DNA of 38,154 nt, from contig NZ_AMXD01000022.1 in the NCBI RefSeq assembly GCF_000310185.1, positions 1 to 38,154 on the forward strand. Direction: 5' to 3'. This DNA comes from Thauera aminoaromatica S2 (GTDB lineage Bacteria; Pseudomonadota; Gammaproteobacteria; Burkholderiales; Rhodocyclaceae). The notes beneath the pieces are model-generated. The model was not told where the DNA came from. It searched no databases and worked only from the letters and a program-made list of their open reading frames with translations. Both the position numbers and the translations under genes were made by a program. Shown here one piece after another: positions 1 through 9,197 of this stretch (within the stretch, counting starts at the first letter, position 1; each line of letters opens with the position of its first letter).

Positions 1-2
1 GC

Positions 3-485
3 GGCCAGGCGCCGCGCCCGCGCGCGGGCGGCCGGCGCAAGCCCCCCTCCACCGCCGGCACCCTGCTGCGCCTGGTGATGCAGCACCCGACCTGGGCCGC
101 GCGCATGCCGGTCGGCCTGGTGCCCGACGACAGCCCGGAAGGCCTCGCGCTGATCGCGATCATCGACCTCTGCAGCCTCGGCGAGCCGATCCCCTCGGGC
201 GGACTGGGCGCGCTGATCGAGCGCTTCCGCGAGACACCCCACGCCGAAACCCTCTCACGTGTCGCCGCGGAACTCGTGGAGGCGGAATTCGACGAAGCGG
301 TGGTCGAGACGCTGTTCGAGGACGCCCTGCGCAAACTGCAGATCGACGGCGTCGGCAAGGAGATCACCGCCCTGCTACAACGGGATCGTGAGCAAGGCCT
401 GGACGCCGCCGGCCGCCATCGCCTCGGAGAGCTGCTGCTCGAGAAGCGGAACCTCGCGAGCAGCGGCAAAGTCTCAGATTTATAG
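3..485 (+). CDS. dnaG: DNA primase DnaG, C-terminal part (5' truncated by window edge)
   Basis: The reading frame is open from the left edge and ends in TAG at 483-485, so only about the last 160 residues are present. The visible part is the helical C-terminal, DnaB-interacting region: an [18 protein letters not shown]-like segment, then a helix-rich tail ending in KVSDL. The zinc finger and TOPRIM catalytic domains lie outside the window. DnaG makes the RNA primers for DNA replication and binds the DnaB helicase through this C-terminal domain. The assignment rests on the tail and on its position directly upstream of rpoD, the classical rpsU-dnaG-rpoD macromolecular-synthesis order. No internal start should be used; the GTG near 75 is inside the gene. 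Confidence 0.85.
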   Translation, partial: GQAPRPRAGGRRKPPSTAGTLLRLVMQHPTWAARMPVGLVPDDSPEGLALIAIIDLCSLGEPIPSGGLGALIERFRETPHAETLSRVAAELVEAEFDEAVVETLFEDALRKLQIDGVGKEITALLQRDREQGLDAAGRHRLGELLLEKRNLASSGKVSDL

Positions 486-491
486 TACAAT
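481..491 (+). promoter_or_regulatory. possible -10 element of an rpoD promoter
   Basis: Overlapping TATAGT (481-486) and TACAAT (486-491) hexamers sit across and just after the dnaG stop codon, about 45 bases before the rpoD start, in the only AT-rich patch of the junction. No good -35 hexamer is visible at 16-18 bases, so this is only a candidate for separate transcription of rpoD. Confidence 0.4.
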
Positions 492-534
492 TTCGGGTTT
501 CCCCATTTTCTTACACCCTCACTTGAGGAGTGCT

Positions 535-2535
<2,001 letters not shown>

Positions 2536-2577
2536 AGGCCCGGTGCACCGCCCGGCGGCGCCTGCCGTCGGGCATGC

Positions 2578-2653
2578 GGGCCTTTAGCTCAACGGTTAGA
2601 GCAGAGGACTCATAATCCTTTGGTTGCGGGTTCGAATCCCGCAGGGCCCACCA
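2578..2653 (+). tRNA. ileX: tRNA with CAU anticodon, most likely tRNA-Ile2 (lysidine-modified)
   Basis: A complete 76-nt cloverleaf: acceptor GGGCCTT paired with AGGGCCC, D-loop AGCTCAACGGTTAGAGC, anticodon loop CTCATAA on stem GAGGA/TCCTT, T-arm GCGGGTTCGAATCCCGC, and an encoded CCA. CAU anticodons belong to initiator Met, elongator Met or Ile2. The first base pair G1-C72 argues against the initiator. The consecutive C4-G69 and C5-G68 pairs are the acceptor-stem determinants known for TilS, which converts C34 to lysidine. That favours Ile2, which reads AUA, though elongator Met is not fully excluded. It lies 42 bases after rpoD. Confidence 0.88.
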
Positions 2654-2662
2654 ACGTTTTCA

Positions 2663-2704
2663 AGCACAACGCCAGTCCTCCCCGGGGCTGGCGTTGTGCT
2701 TTTC
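2663..2704 (+). terminator. Rho-independent terminator after the tRNA
   Basis: A perfect 13-bp inverted repeat, AGCACAACGCCAG (2663-2675) and CTGGCGTTGTGCT (2688-2700), with a 12-base loop, is followed directly by a short T tract. It would end the rpoD-tRNA transcript. Confidence 0.85.
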
Positions 2705-2761
2705 GGGTCTCCCACATTCCGTCCAAGGCAGCGTCGTACTGGAAGGGGCACTGGCGCGTGC

Positions 2762-2790
2762 CGCCGATCGAGTCGTTGTCGGCGTTTTTT
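2762..2790 (+). terminator. possible second, tandem terminator
   Basis: CGCCGA (2762-2767) and TCGGCG (2779-2784) form a 6-bp stem followed by TTTTTT (2785-2790). The stem is short and the loop is 11 bases, so it is weaker than the hairpin about 60 bases upstream. No gene is seen between 2705 and the PEP-CTERM promoter. Confidence 0.45.
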
Positions 2791-2880
2791 ACAGTTCCGC
2801 CCGGATCACGCCAGCCAATCACCTTGCCCGCAAGAATTTACTATTTTCCATTCAACAACTTGCCGATTTTCACCCGAGGC

Positions 2881-2896
2881 AGGCATGCCCCTTGCT
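2881..2896 (+). promoter_or_regulatory. candidate sigma-54 (-24/-12) promoter for the PEP-CTERM gene
   Basis: AGGCATGCCCCTTGCT carries GG at 2882-2883 and GC at 2894-2895 with exactly ten bases between them, the invariant spacing of RpoN promoters (consensus TGGCAC-N5-TTGCA). The predicted start is near 2906, about 50 bases before the coding start. In betaproteobacteria, PEP-CTERM genes are often linked to the PrsK/PrsR two-component system, whose regulator is of the sigma-54-activating type, so this fits. A CCCGGA-GT-TCCGGG palindrome at 2912-2925 lies in the predicted leader. Confidence 0.6.
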
Positions 2897-2958
2897 TTAC
2901 ACCCTTCGAGACCCGGAGTTCCGGGAGTGTCACACGGGACCCGAAAGGAGTGATGATC

Positions 2959-3774
2959 ATGCAAGTCAAACCTCTCTGCGCAGCGCTGACGCTGGCAGTG
3001 CTCGCCTCCACGGCATCGGCCGCCACGACGACGCTGTCCGGCACCATCCGCGATTTCTGCGCGCCATCGATCACGGGCACCACGGGCGCTACGACATGCA
3101 CCCAGCTCGCCGATTTCGAAGGCGCCATCCCCGGGGTGGTGCCGAACATGACCGGAACGACCCTGAGCGGCGGGCTCCCCGTCGCCGGCGCGAACATCGT
3201 TGCCGGAGCTTCGACGGCGGCCAACTTCGCGAAATGGTACGTGGACAGCCCGGGCTACAACCTGAGCCAGGCCTTCTCGCTGACGCTCGGCGAAACCACG
3301 CCCGGAAGCGGCGTCTATTCGTACGCCTCGTCGAGCTTCTTCCCGATCGACGGCCAACTCTTCGGCAACCAGGGGCGCGGCCACAACTACCACTTCACGC
3401 TGCACCTCGAGGGCCAGCTCTCCTTTGCCGACCCCACCGCCGCTGCAGACAATTCATTCAGCTTCACCGGCGACGACGACCTGTGGGTGTTCGTGAATGG
3501 CATCCGGTTCATCGACCTCGGTGGCGTGCATGGCGCCGCAAGCGCCTCCTTCACCGAGGAGACGCTGAAGACCGCCGGACTGGCACCGGGAACGGCCTAC
3601 GACCTGGATATCTTCTTCGCCGAGCGCCACACCAGCGAGTCGAATTTCAACATCACCACGAGCTTCGCGATCACGCCTCCTTCGAACAACGTGCCCGAGC
3701 CGGGAGGGCTCGCGCTGCTCGCCCTCGGACTCGCCGGCCTTGGGGCCATTCGGCGCCGGTCTCGGGTGGGATGA
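2959..3774 (+). CDS. PEP-CTERM sorted, fibro-slime-domain secreted protein
   Basis: A 271-residue exported protein. The N-terminus (MQVKPLCAALTLAVLASTASA) is a signal peptide cleaved after an AxA. The C-terminus is a PEP-CTERM sorting signal: VPEPGG, a hydrophobic Leu/Ala/Gly helix (LALLALGLAGLGAI) and a basic RRRSR tail, the signal processed by exosortase. The middle carries the fibro-slime signature: FTGDDDLWVFVNGIRFIDLG, then GGVHG, then a late DIFFAERH and SNFNITTSF. That domain is a carbohydrate- or surface-associated beta fold first noted in slime moulds and Fibrobacter. ATG 2959 is preferred over ATG 2953 because the AAAGGAG at 2944-2950 is then 8 bases away. The gene stands alone between terminators; no exosortase or EPS genes are in the window. 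Its role in matrix or cell surface is inferred from the sorting signal. Confidence 0.85.
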   Translation: MQVKPLCAALTLAVLASTASAATTTLSGTIRDFCAPSITGTTGATTCTQLADFEGAIPGVVPNMTGTTLSGGLPVAGANIVAGASTAANFAKWYVDSPGYNLSQAFSLTLGETTPGSGVYSYASSSFFPIDGQLFGNQGRGHNYHFTLHLEGQLSFADPTAAADNSFSFTGDDDLWVFVNGIRFIDLGGVHGAASASFTEETLKTAGLAPGTAYDLDIFFAERHTSESNFNITTSFAITPPSNNVPEPGGLALLALGLAGLGAIRRRSRVG

Positions 3775-3802
3775 CCCTCGGGAAGGACGGATAGAGACCC
3801 GG

Positions 3803-3832
3803 AACGGCCGCCTGGAGAGCGGCCGTTTTTTT
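3803..3832 (+). terminator. Rho-independent terminator of the PEP-CTERM gene
   Basis: AACGGCCGC (3803-3811) pairs with GCGGCCGTT (3819-3827) across a 7-base loop, followed by a run of seven T (3826-3832). It also separates the gene from the convergent acyl-CoA synthetase. Confidence 0.88.
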
Positions 3833-3860
3833 ACGGTGTTCTCACGGCTTCGAGCCGAAC

Positions 3861-5549
3861 TCACGGCGCGGGGTCGAAATCCTCCTCCCGGAACTCGAGC
3901 GGCGGACGTGCCTCCCCGGGGTCGCGCCCCATCTCCGCCGTGCGAAGCTGCACGCGGCGGATCTTGCCGGAGATGGTCTTCGGCAGCTCGGCGAACTCGA
4001 TGCGCCGGATCCGCTGGTAAGGCGCGAGACGCGCCCGCGCGAAGGCGAGGAGTTCCCCGGCGAGCTCGCGGCTGGGCACATGACCGGCGGCAAGCCCGAC
4101 AAAGGCTTTCGGGACAGCAAGCCGGACGACATCCGGACACGGCACGACCGCAGCCTCGGCGACCGCAGGATGCTCGACGAGCACGCTCTCGAGTTCGAAC
4201 GGACTGATCCGGTAGTCGGAGACCTTGAACACGTCGTCACTACGTCCCACGTAGTGGATGTAGCCCTCGTCGTCGCGATGCGCGATGTCGCCGGTATGGT
4301 AATAGCCGTCCCGCATCGCGATGGCGTTGCGCTCGGGCGCACCGGCATAGCCACTCATCAGGCCGAGCGGACGCGGTTCGAGGCCGATGCAGATCTCGCC
4401 CTCCATGGCCTCCACTCCCTGCTCGTCGAGAAGGACGACACGGTAGCCTGGCAGAGATTTACCGATCGCCCCCGGTCGGGGCCGTACCCCCGGTGGCGTG
4501 CCGAGAACAGCGGTCGTCTCGGTCTGGCCGTAGCCCTCGCGGATGACGATACCCCACGCCTCGCGAACCTCATCGACCACCTCCGGGTTGAGCGGCTCGC
4601 CCGCACTGGCCAGTTCCCGCAGTACCGGTGGCCGCTCGCCGAGCACCTCCTGCACCAGCATGCGCCAGACCGTCGGTGGCGCGCAGAACGAGACCACCGG
4701 ATACGCGTGCAATACGTCGAGCACCGTGCGCGCGCTGAAGCGCGCAGCGTCGAATGCGAACACCGCCGCCTCGGCATTCCACGGGGCGAAGAAGCTGCTC
4801 CACGCATGCTTGGCCCAACCGGGCGAACTCAGGTTCCAGTGCAGATCGCCACGGCCCAGGCCGAGCCAGTACATGGTCGACAGATGACCGACCGGATAGC
4901 TCTGCTGCGTGCCGAGGACGAGCTTCGGCTTCGCCGTCGTGCCCGAGGTGAAGTAGAGGAGAAACTCCTCGTCGCGCGCGGTCGGCCTGTCGGCCACGAA
5001 CACGGCCGACTCCGCGCCCGCATCCTCGTAACAGGCGCAGCCGGGCCGGCGCGCACCCACCACGATCCGACTGAAAGGCGCGGCCAAGTCGTCGAATTTC
5101 GCGGCGTGGCTCGCATCGACGATCACGTGCTCCACCTGCGCTCTCGCCAGTCGATCCGCCAGATCGGCCCCAGTCAACTGGGGGGTGGCCGGAATGACCG
5201 CCGCCCCGAGCTTCATCGCGGCCAGCATGCATTCCCACAACGCCAACTCGTTACCGAGCATCAGCAGGATGCGTGCTCCGCGGCGGACGCCAATTCGACG
5301 CAGGAAATTCGCCGTACGGTTCGAGCGTTGTGTAAGGTCGGCGAAGCTCAACCGCTCTTCCCCGCCCCCTTCGTGCACCACCCAGAGCGCGAGGCGGTCC
5401 GCAGCGTCCGCAACTTGGTCGAAATAATCCAGCGCCCAGTTGAAATGCTCGAGTTGTGGCCATGCAAAACCCCGCCACGCACCCTCTGGATCCGAGCGAT
5501 GCGCACTCAGGAAGTCGCGCGCGTTCAGGAATGTGTCAGTTGCCAGCAT
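3861..5549 (-). CDS. AMP-forming acyl-CoA synthetase (ANL superfamily), copy 1
   Basis: This 562-residue enzyme belongs to the adenylate-forming family that converts a carboxylic acid, ATP and CoA to acyl-CoA through an acyl-AMP. The motifs are intact: P-loop YFTSGTTAKPK (about 199-209), GYGQTET (339-345), YYHTGD (416-421), and the C-terminal PKTISGK with catalytic Lys529. The pattern resembles medium-chain or aryl acyl-CoA ligases (SSPGWAKHAW, APPTVWRML), not acetyl-CoA synthetase, which is longer. The acid used cannot be read from sequence. ATG 5549 follows GGGAGAG at about 6 bases. It is clearly paralogous to the ligase at 29485-31176: the N-termini align as FLxARDFLxxHRSD and most core motifs match. 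It is monocistronic, with the tmRNA gene upstream on the same strand. Confidence 0.88.
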   Translation of the reverse strand: MLATDTFLNARDFLSAHRSDPEGAWRGFAWPQLEHFNWALDYFDQVADAADRLALWVVHEGGGEERLSFADLTQRSNRTANFLRRIGVRRGARILLMLGNELALWECMLAAMKLGAAVIPATPQLTGADLADRLARAQVEHVIVDASHAAKFDDLAAPFSRIVVGARRPGCACYEDAGAESAVFVADRPTARDEEFLLYFTSGTTAKPKLVLGTQQSYPVGHLSTMYWLGLGRGDLHWNLSSPGWAKHAWSSFFAPWNAEAAVFAFDAARFSARTVLDVLHAYPVVSFCAPPTVWRMLVQEVLGERPPVLRELASAGEPLNPEVVDEVREAWGIVIREGYGQTETTAVLGTPPGVRPRPGAIGKSLPGYRVVLLDEQGVEAMEGEICIGLEPRPLGLMSGYAGAPERNAIAMRDGYYHTGDIAHRDDEGYIHYVGRSDDVFKVSDYRISPFELESVLVEHPAVAEAAVVPCPDVVRLAVPKAFVGLAAGHVPSRELAGELLAFARARLAPYQRIRRIEFAELPKTISGKIRRVQLRTAEMGRDPGEARPPLEFREEDFDPAP

Positions 5550-5784
5550 CGGAACTCTCCCGGCAGACTACCCGTTTCGAGCCTAGACCCGGGTTGCGGA
5601 GAGATCACGATCGTCGATCAGGACTATTGACGAAGGTCAACGCGTGTGCCGAATCGTGGTGTGGCCGACCCGGCACGCAGCCTGCCGGGCGGAGCGCGCG
5701 ACGGAGCGTAGACGTGACGATGGGGACCGAAGTCCCCACCGGCTTTTCTTTGGTAACAAGGCTCAAGCAGCCTCGGCATAGGCC

Positions 5785-5817
5785 TTAAGCGGCCAGTGCG
5801 AAACGCTCATCGTTGGC
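5785..5817 (-). other. tmRNA proteolysis-tag reading frame (ANDERFALAA-stop)
   Basis: Read on the minus strand from 5817: GCC AAC GAT GAG CGT TTC GCA CTG GCC GCT TAA, encoding ANDERFALAA. With the alanine carried by tmRNA this gives AANDERFALAA, ending in the LAA degron recognised by ClpXP/ClpAP. It fits the betaproteobacterial tag pattern. Confidence 0.93.
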
Positions 5818-5895
5818 GTTTATGGATTTGCGCGGATTACGTCCGTCGCCTCTCGGGTTGCCTGCTCACCTTTGCCCGCCCTGTCGAAACCGGTA

Positions 5896-5939
5896 CACCC
5901 CCACCCAAGCACACTCCCGAATGCACTTGGGTGGAGGTG
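5896..5939 (-). other. tmRNA intervening loop and processing stem
   Basis: The acceptor half ends CACCTCC-ACCCAAG (5939-5926) and the coding half is preceded by CTTGGGT-GGGGGTG (5909-5896). Together they form one continuous 14-bp stem (one G-U), capped by a 16-base loop. Seven pairs are the mature acceptor stem. The outer part and loop must be removed to make the two pieces. The acceptor is followed by ACCC, not ACCA, so the CCA end is not fully encoded. Confidence 0.8.
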
Positions 5940-6000
5940 AGGGGAATCGAACCCCTGTCCAGAACGCCTCCAGATTGCCGGGATTACAACCATGTCCGCG

Positions 6001-6029
6001 ATCTTACGCAGGTCGGCGGCTGCATTCAA
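6001..6029 (-). promoter_or_regulatory. sigma-70 promoter of ssrA
   Basis: On the minus strand TTGAAT (6029-6024) and TAAGAT (6006-6001) are separated by exactly 17 bases. Transcription would begin near 5994, just ahead of the tmRNA acceptor half. Confidence 0.75.
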
Positions 6030-6136
6030 TGCCTGTGCGAGGACAAGGCCCGGTCCGTTTGTAAGCAATTGCACCGCGCCGGACGAACTCCCTATCCGAC
6101 GCGGCTCCAGCCCGCACGCACCTCGCACCTCGCACC

Positions 6137-6715
6137 TCACGCCTTCGGCACCCTCCCCATCAGGTAGAAGGGCTCGTTGGGCGGCGTACCGGTCAGATGC
6201 ACCAGCCGGTTGCTCATGCTGAAGAAGGCGGTGATCGCGCCGATGTCCCAGATCGCCTCGTCGTCGAAGCCATGCGCGCGCAGGACCGCGAGGTCGGCCT
6301 CGTCGACCTCGGCGCCACGCGTGCTGAGCTTGATGGCGAAGTCGAGCATCGCGCGCTGGCGCGGGCTGATCTCGGCCTTGCGGTGATTGGTGGCGAGCTG
6401 GTCGGCGAGGCGCGGGTTCTTCGCGCGGATGCGCAGGATGGCGCCATGGGCGATCACGCAGTACAGGCACTGGCCGGCAGCCGAGGTGGCGACGACGATC
6501 ATCTCGCGCTCGGCCTTGCTGAGGCCGACGTCCTTCTCCATCAGGGCGTCGTGGTAGTCGAAGAAGGCGCGGAATTCGGCCGGGCGGTGGGCGAGCATCA
6601 GGAACACGTTGGGCACGAAGCCCGCCTTCTCCTGCACGGCGAGGATGCGCTCGCGCACGTCCTCGGCAAGGTCGGCGAGTTCGGGCACCTTGAAGCGGCT
6701 GATGGTTTCGGTCAT
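6137..6715 (-). CDS. AhpD-like / carboxymuconolactone decarboxylase family peroxidase-related protein
   Basis: A 192-residue protein of the AhpD-like fold (uncharacterised peroxidase-related subfamily). The diagnostic CxxCxxxH is present as CLYCVIAH, with Cys83, Cys86 and His90. In AhpD such cysteines form the redox-active disulfide that handles hydroperoxides and is re-reduced by a thiol partner. The sequence is all-helical and soluble, with no signal peptide. ATG 6715 follows a strong GGAGG. It lies 36 bases downstream of acuI on the same strand, so the two are probably co-transcribed. The physiological substrate is unknown; members of this family are often found near oxidoreductases. Confidence 0.85.
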   Translation of the reverse strand: MTETISRFKVPELADLAEDVRERILAVQEKAGFVPNVFLMLAHRPAEFRAFFDYHDALMEKDVGLSKAEREMIVVATSAAGQCLYCVIAHGAILRIRAKNPRLADQLATNHRKAEISPRQRAMLDFAIKLSTRGAEVDEADLAVLRAHGFDDEAIWDIGAITAFFSMSNRLVHLTGTPPNEPFYLMGRVPKA

Positions 6716-6751
6716 TGGAAGTTTCCTCCGTCGATGTGTTTATGGTCGGGT

Positions 6752-7735
<984 letters not shown>

Positions 7736-7814
7736 TTTTCTCTCCCTGGGCGCACCTCGCGCCGGTTTCGCAGTCGAACCCGCATGTTAAACGATGCCCG
7801 CATGGCGCTCGAAC

Positions 7815-7844
7815 TTGGGCCCAAAGGGGCTCTCGGGTGATAAT
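7815..7844 (+). promoter_or_regulatory. candidate sigma-70 promoter for the NMO-family gene
   Basis: TTGGGC (7815-7820), 18 bases, then GATAAT (7839-7844). Transcription would start near 7851. That supports ATG 7876 as the start and argues against the in-frame GTG 7837 and ATG 7843, which overlap the -10 element. Confidence 0.55.
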
Positions 7845-7875
7845 GTCGGACTGCCGAATCAACGGACTCCAAGCA

Positions 7876-9120
7876 ATGAAGCGTGTAGATGACTTCCGCC
7901 TGAAACTGGGCTCCCAGGAACTCGTGCCGATCATGGTGGGCGGGATGGGGGTGGATATTTCCACCTCCGATCTGGCGCTCGAGGCCGCCCGGCTGGGCGG
8001 GGTCGGACACATTTCCGACGCGATGCTGCCGACCGTGTCCGACCGGCGCTACAACACCAAGTACGTCAAGAACAAGCTGCAGCAATACAAGTTCAACGTC
8101 GCCAACGCAGACAAGTCGGTGGTGCAGTTCGACCTCGGCCTCATCGCCGAAGCGACCGCGACCCACGTCGGCCGCACCATGGAGCGCAAGCGCGGGCCGG
8201 GCATGGTGTTCATCAACTGCATGGAAAAGCTGACGATGAACGCGCCCAAGGAAACCCTGCGTGTGCGCCTGCGCACCGCGATGGACCACGGCATCGACGG
8301 CATCACACTGGCAGCCGGCCTGCACCTGGGCTCGCTCTCCCTCATCGAGGACCATCCGCGCTTCCGCGACGTGCAGCTGGGCATCATCGTCAGCTCGCTG
8401 CGCGCGCTGCAGCTCTTCCTCAAGAAGAGCGCGCGCACCGGGCGGCTCCCCGACTACGTGGTGGTCGAGGGCCCGCTCGCCGGCGGCCACCTCGGCTTCG
8501 GCATGGACTGGGCGCAGTACGACCTCGCCACCATCGTCGCCGAGATCCGCGACTGGATGCGCGAGCAACAGCTCGACATCCCGCTGATCCCGGCCGGCGG
8601 CATCTTCACCGGCACCGACGCGGTGAATTTCCTCGAGGCGGGCGCCGCGGCCGTCCAGGTCGCGACCCGCTTCACGGTCACCAAGGAGTGCGGCCTGCCC
8701 GACGAGGTCAAGCAGGACTATTTCAAGGCCGAGGAGGACGAGATCGAGGTCAACCAGATCTCGCCCACCGGCTACCCGATGCGCATGCTGAAGAGCAGCC
8801 CGGCGATCGGCAGCGGCATCCGCCCCAACTGCGAGGCCTACGGCTACCTGCTCGACTCCAGCGGCAACTGCCAGTACATCGAGGCCTATAACCGCGAGGT
8901 TGCCGCGCACCCCGAGGCGAAGAAGGTCAAGGTCTTCGACAAGACCTGCCTGTGCACGCACATGCGCAACTTCGACTGCTGGACCTGCGGCCACTACACC
9001 TACCGGCTCAAGGACACCACCGTGCGCGAGGACGGCGGCGACTACCGCATCCTGTCCGCCGAGCACGTGTTCAAGGACTACCAGTTCAGCACCGAAGGCC
9101 GCATCGCCCTGCCCGACTGA
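7876..9120 (+). CDS. nitronate monooxygenase-family flavoprotein with C-terminal Cys-rich tail
   Basis: A 414-residue TIM-barrel FMN enzyme of the nitronate monooxygenase / 2-nitropropane dioxygenase family. An N-terminal PIMVGGMGVDISTSDLALEA strand-loop is followed by a glycine-rich GPLAGGHLGFG and the phosphate-binding IPAGGIFTGTDAVNFLEAGA, then AVQVATRF. Typical members are about 320-370 residues. This one ends with an extra module holding four cysteines (Cys358, Cys360, Cys368, Cys371) in CLCTHMRNFDCWTCGH, which could bind zinc or an iron-sulfur cluster. The start is ATG 7876, chosen from the promoter position; the upstream sequence has only a weak SD. Family members oxidise alkyl nitronates or act as enoyl or quinone reductases, so the exact reaction is not certain. 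Confidence 0.82.
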   Translation: MKRVDDFRLKLGSQELVPIMVGGMGVDISTSDLALEAARLGGVGHISDAMLPTVSDRRYNTKYVKNKLQQYKFNVANADKSVVQFDLGLIAEATATHVGRTMERKRGPGMVFINCMEKLTMNAPKETLRVRLRTAMDHGIDGITLAAGLHLGSLSLIEDHPRFRDVQLGIIVSSLRALQLFLKKSARTGRLPDYVVVEGPLAGGHLGFGMDWAQYDLATIVAEIRDWMREQQLDIPLIPAGGIFTGTDAVNFLEAGAAAVQVATRFTVTKECGLPDEVKQDYFKAEEDEIEVNQISPTGYPMRMLKSSPAIGSGIRPNCEAYGYLLDSSGNCQYIEAYNREVAAHPEAKKVKVFDKTCLCTHMRNFDCWTCGHYTYRLKDTTVREDGGDYRILSAEHVFKDYQFSTEGRIALPD

Positions 9121-9167
9121 ACCGAGGATGCGCGGATGCGATGCCGTCCGCGCAATAGTTCCTCGGT
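9121..9167 (+). terminator. nested hairpin after the NMO-family gene
   Basis: Directly after the stop codon, ACCGAGGA (9121-9128) pairs with TCCTCGGT (9160-9167), and inside it GCGCGGA (9130-9136) pairs with TCCGCGC (9147-9153). There is no T tract, so it may be a stabilising or attenuating structure and not a true terminator. A second small palindrome, GAGGCC-CAA-GGCCTC, follows at 9170-9184. Confidence 0.5.
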
Positions 9168-9197
9168 GCGAGGCCCAAGGCCTCCGATACTCATCGG

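Larger units (their letters stand above)
5700..5994 (-). ncRNA. ssrA: tmRNA, circularly permuted two-piece form
   Basis: On the minus strand the 3' (acceptor) half comes first: GGACAGGGGTTCGATTCCCC (T-arm) and then CACCTCC of the acceptor stem at 5939-5933. A short loop follows, and then the 5' half starting GGGGGTG at 5902 with the tRNA-like GGTTTCGACAGGG. The tag reading frame comes next. This inverted order is the permuted ssrA known from alphaproteobacteria, some cyanobacteria and a betaproteobacterial lineage, in which the loop is excised to give two base-paired RNAs. GGGGGTG pairs with CACCTCC (one G-U). The role is rescue of stalled ribosomes with SmpB. The right end is set by the promoter at 6001-6029. 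The left end, after a UUCG-capped hairpin (5721-5738) probably in the last pseudoknot, is approximate. Confidence 0.88.

Noticed and set aside
2578-2653. Initiator tRNA-Met.
   Set aside because: The first acceptor pair is G1-C72, while bacterial initiators have a mismatched C1-A72, and the anticodon stem lacks three consecutive G-C pairs.
5721-5738. TGGGGAC-UUCG-type hairpin in ssrA as a terminator.
   Set aside because: No T tract follows on the minus strand, and it sits where the last tmRNA pseudoknot is expected.
7837-7875. Upstream GTG 7837 or ATG 7843 as start of the NMO-family gene.
   Set aside because: They overlap a GATAAT -10 element, add a non-conserved peptide and have no SD.
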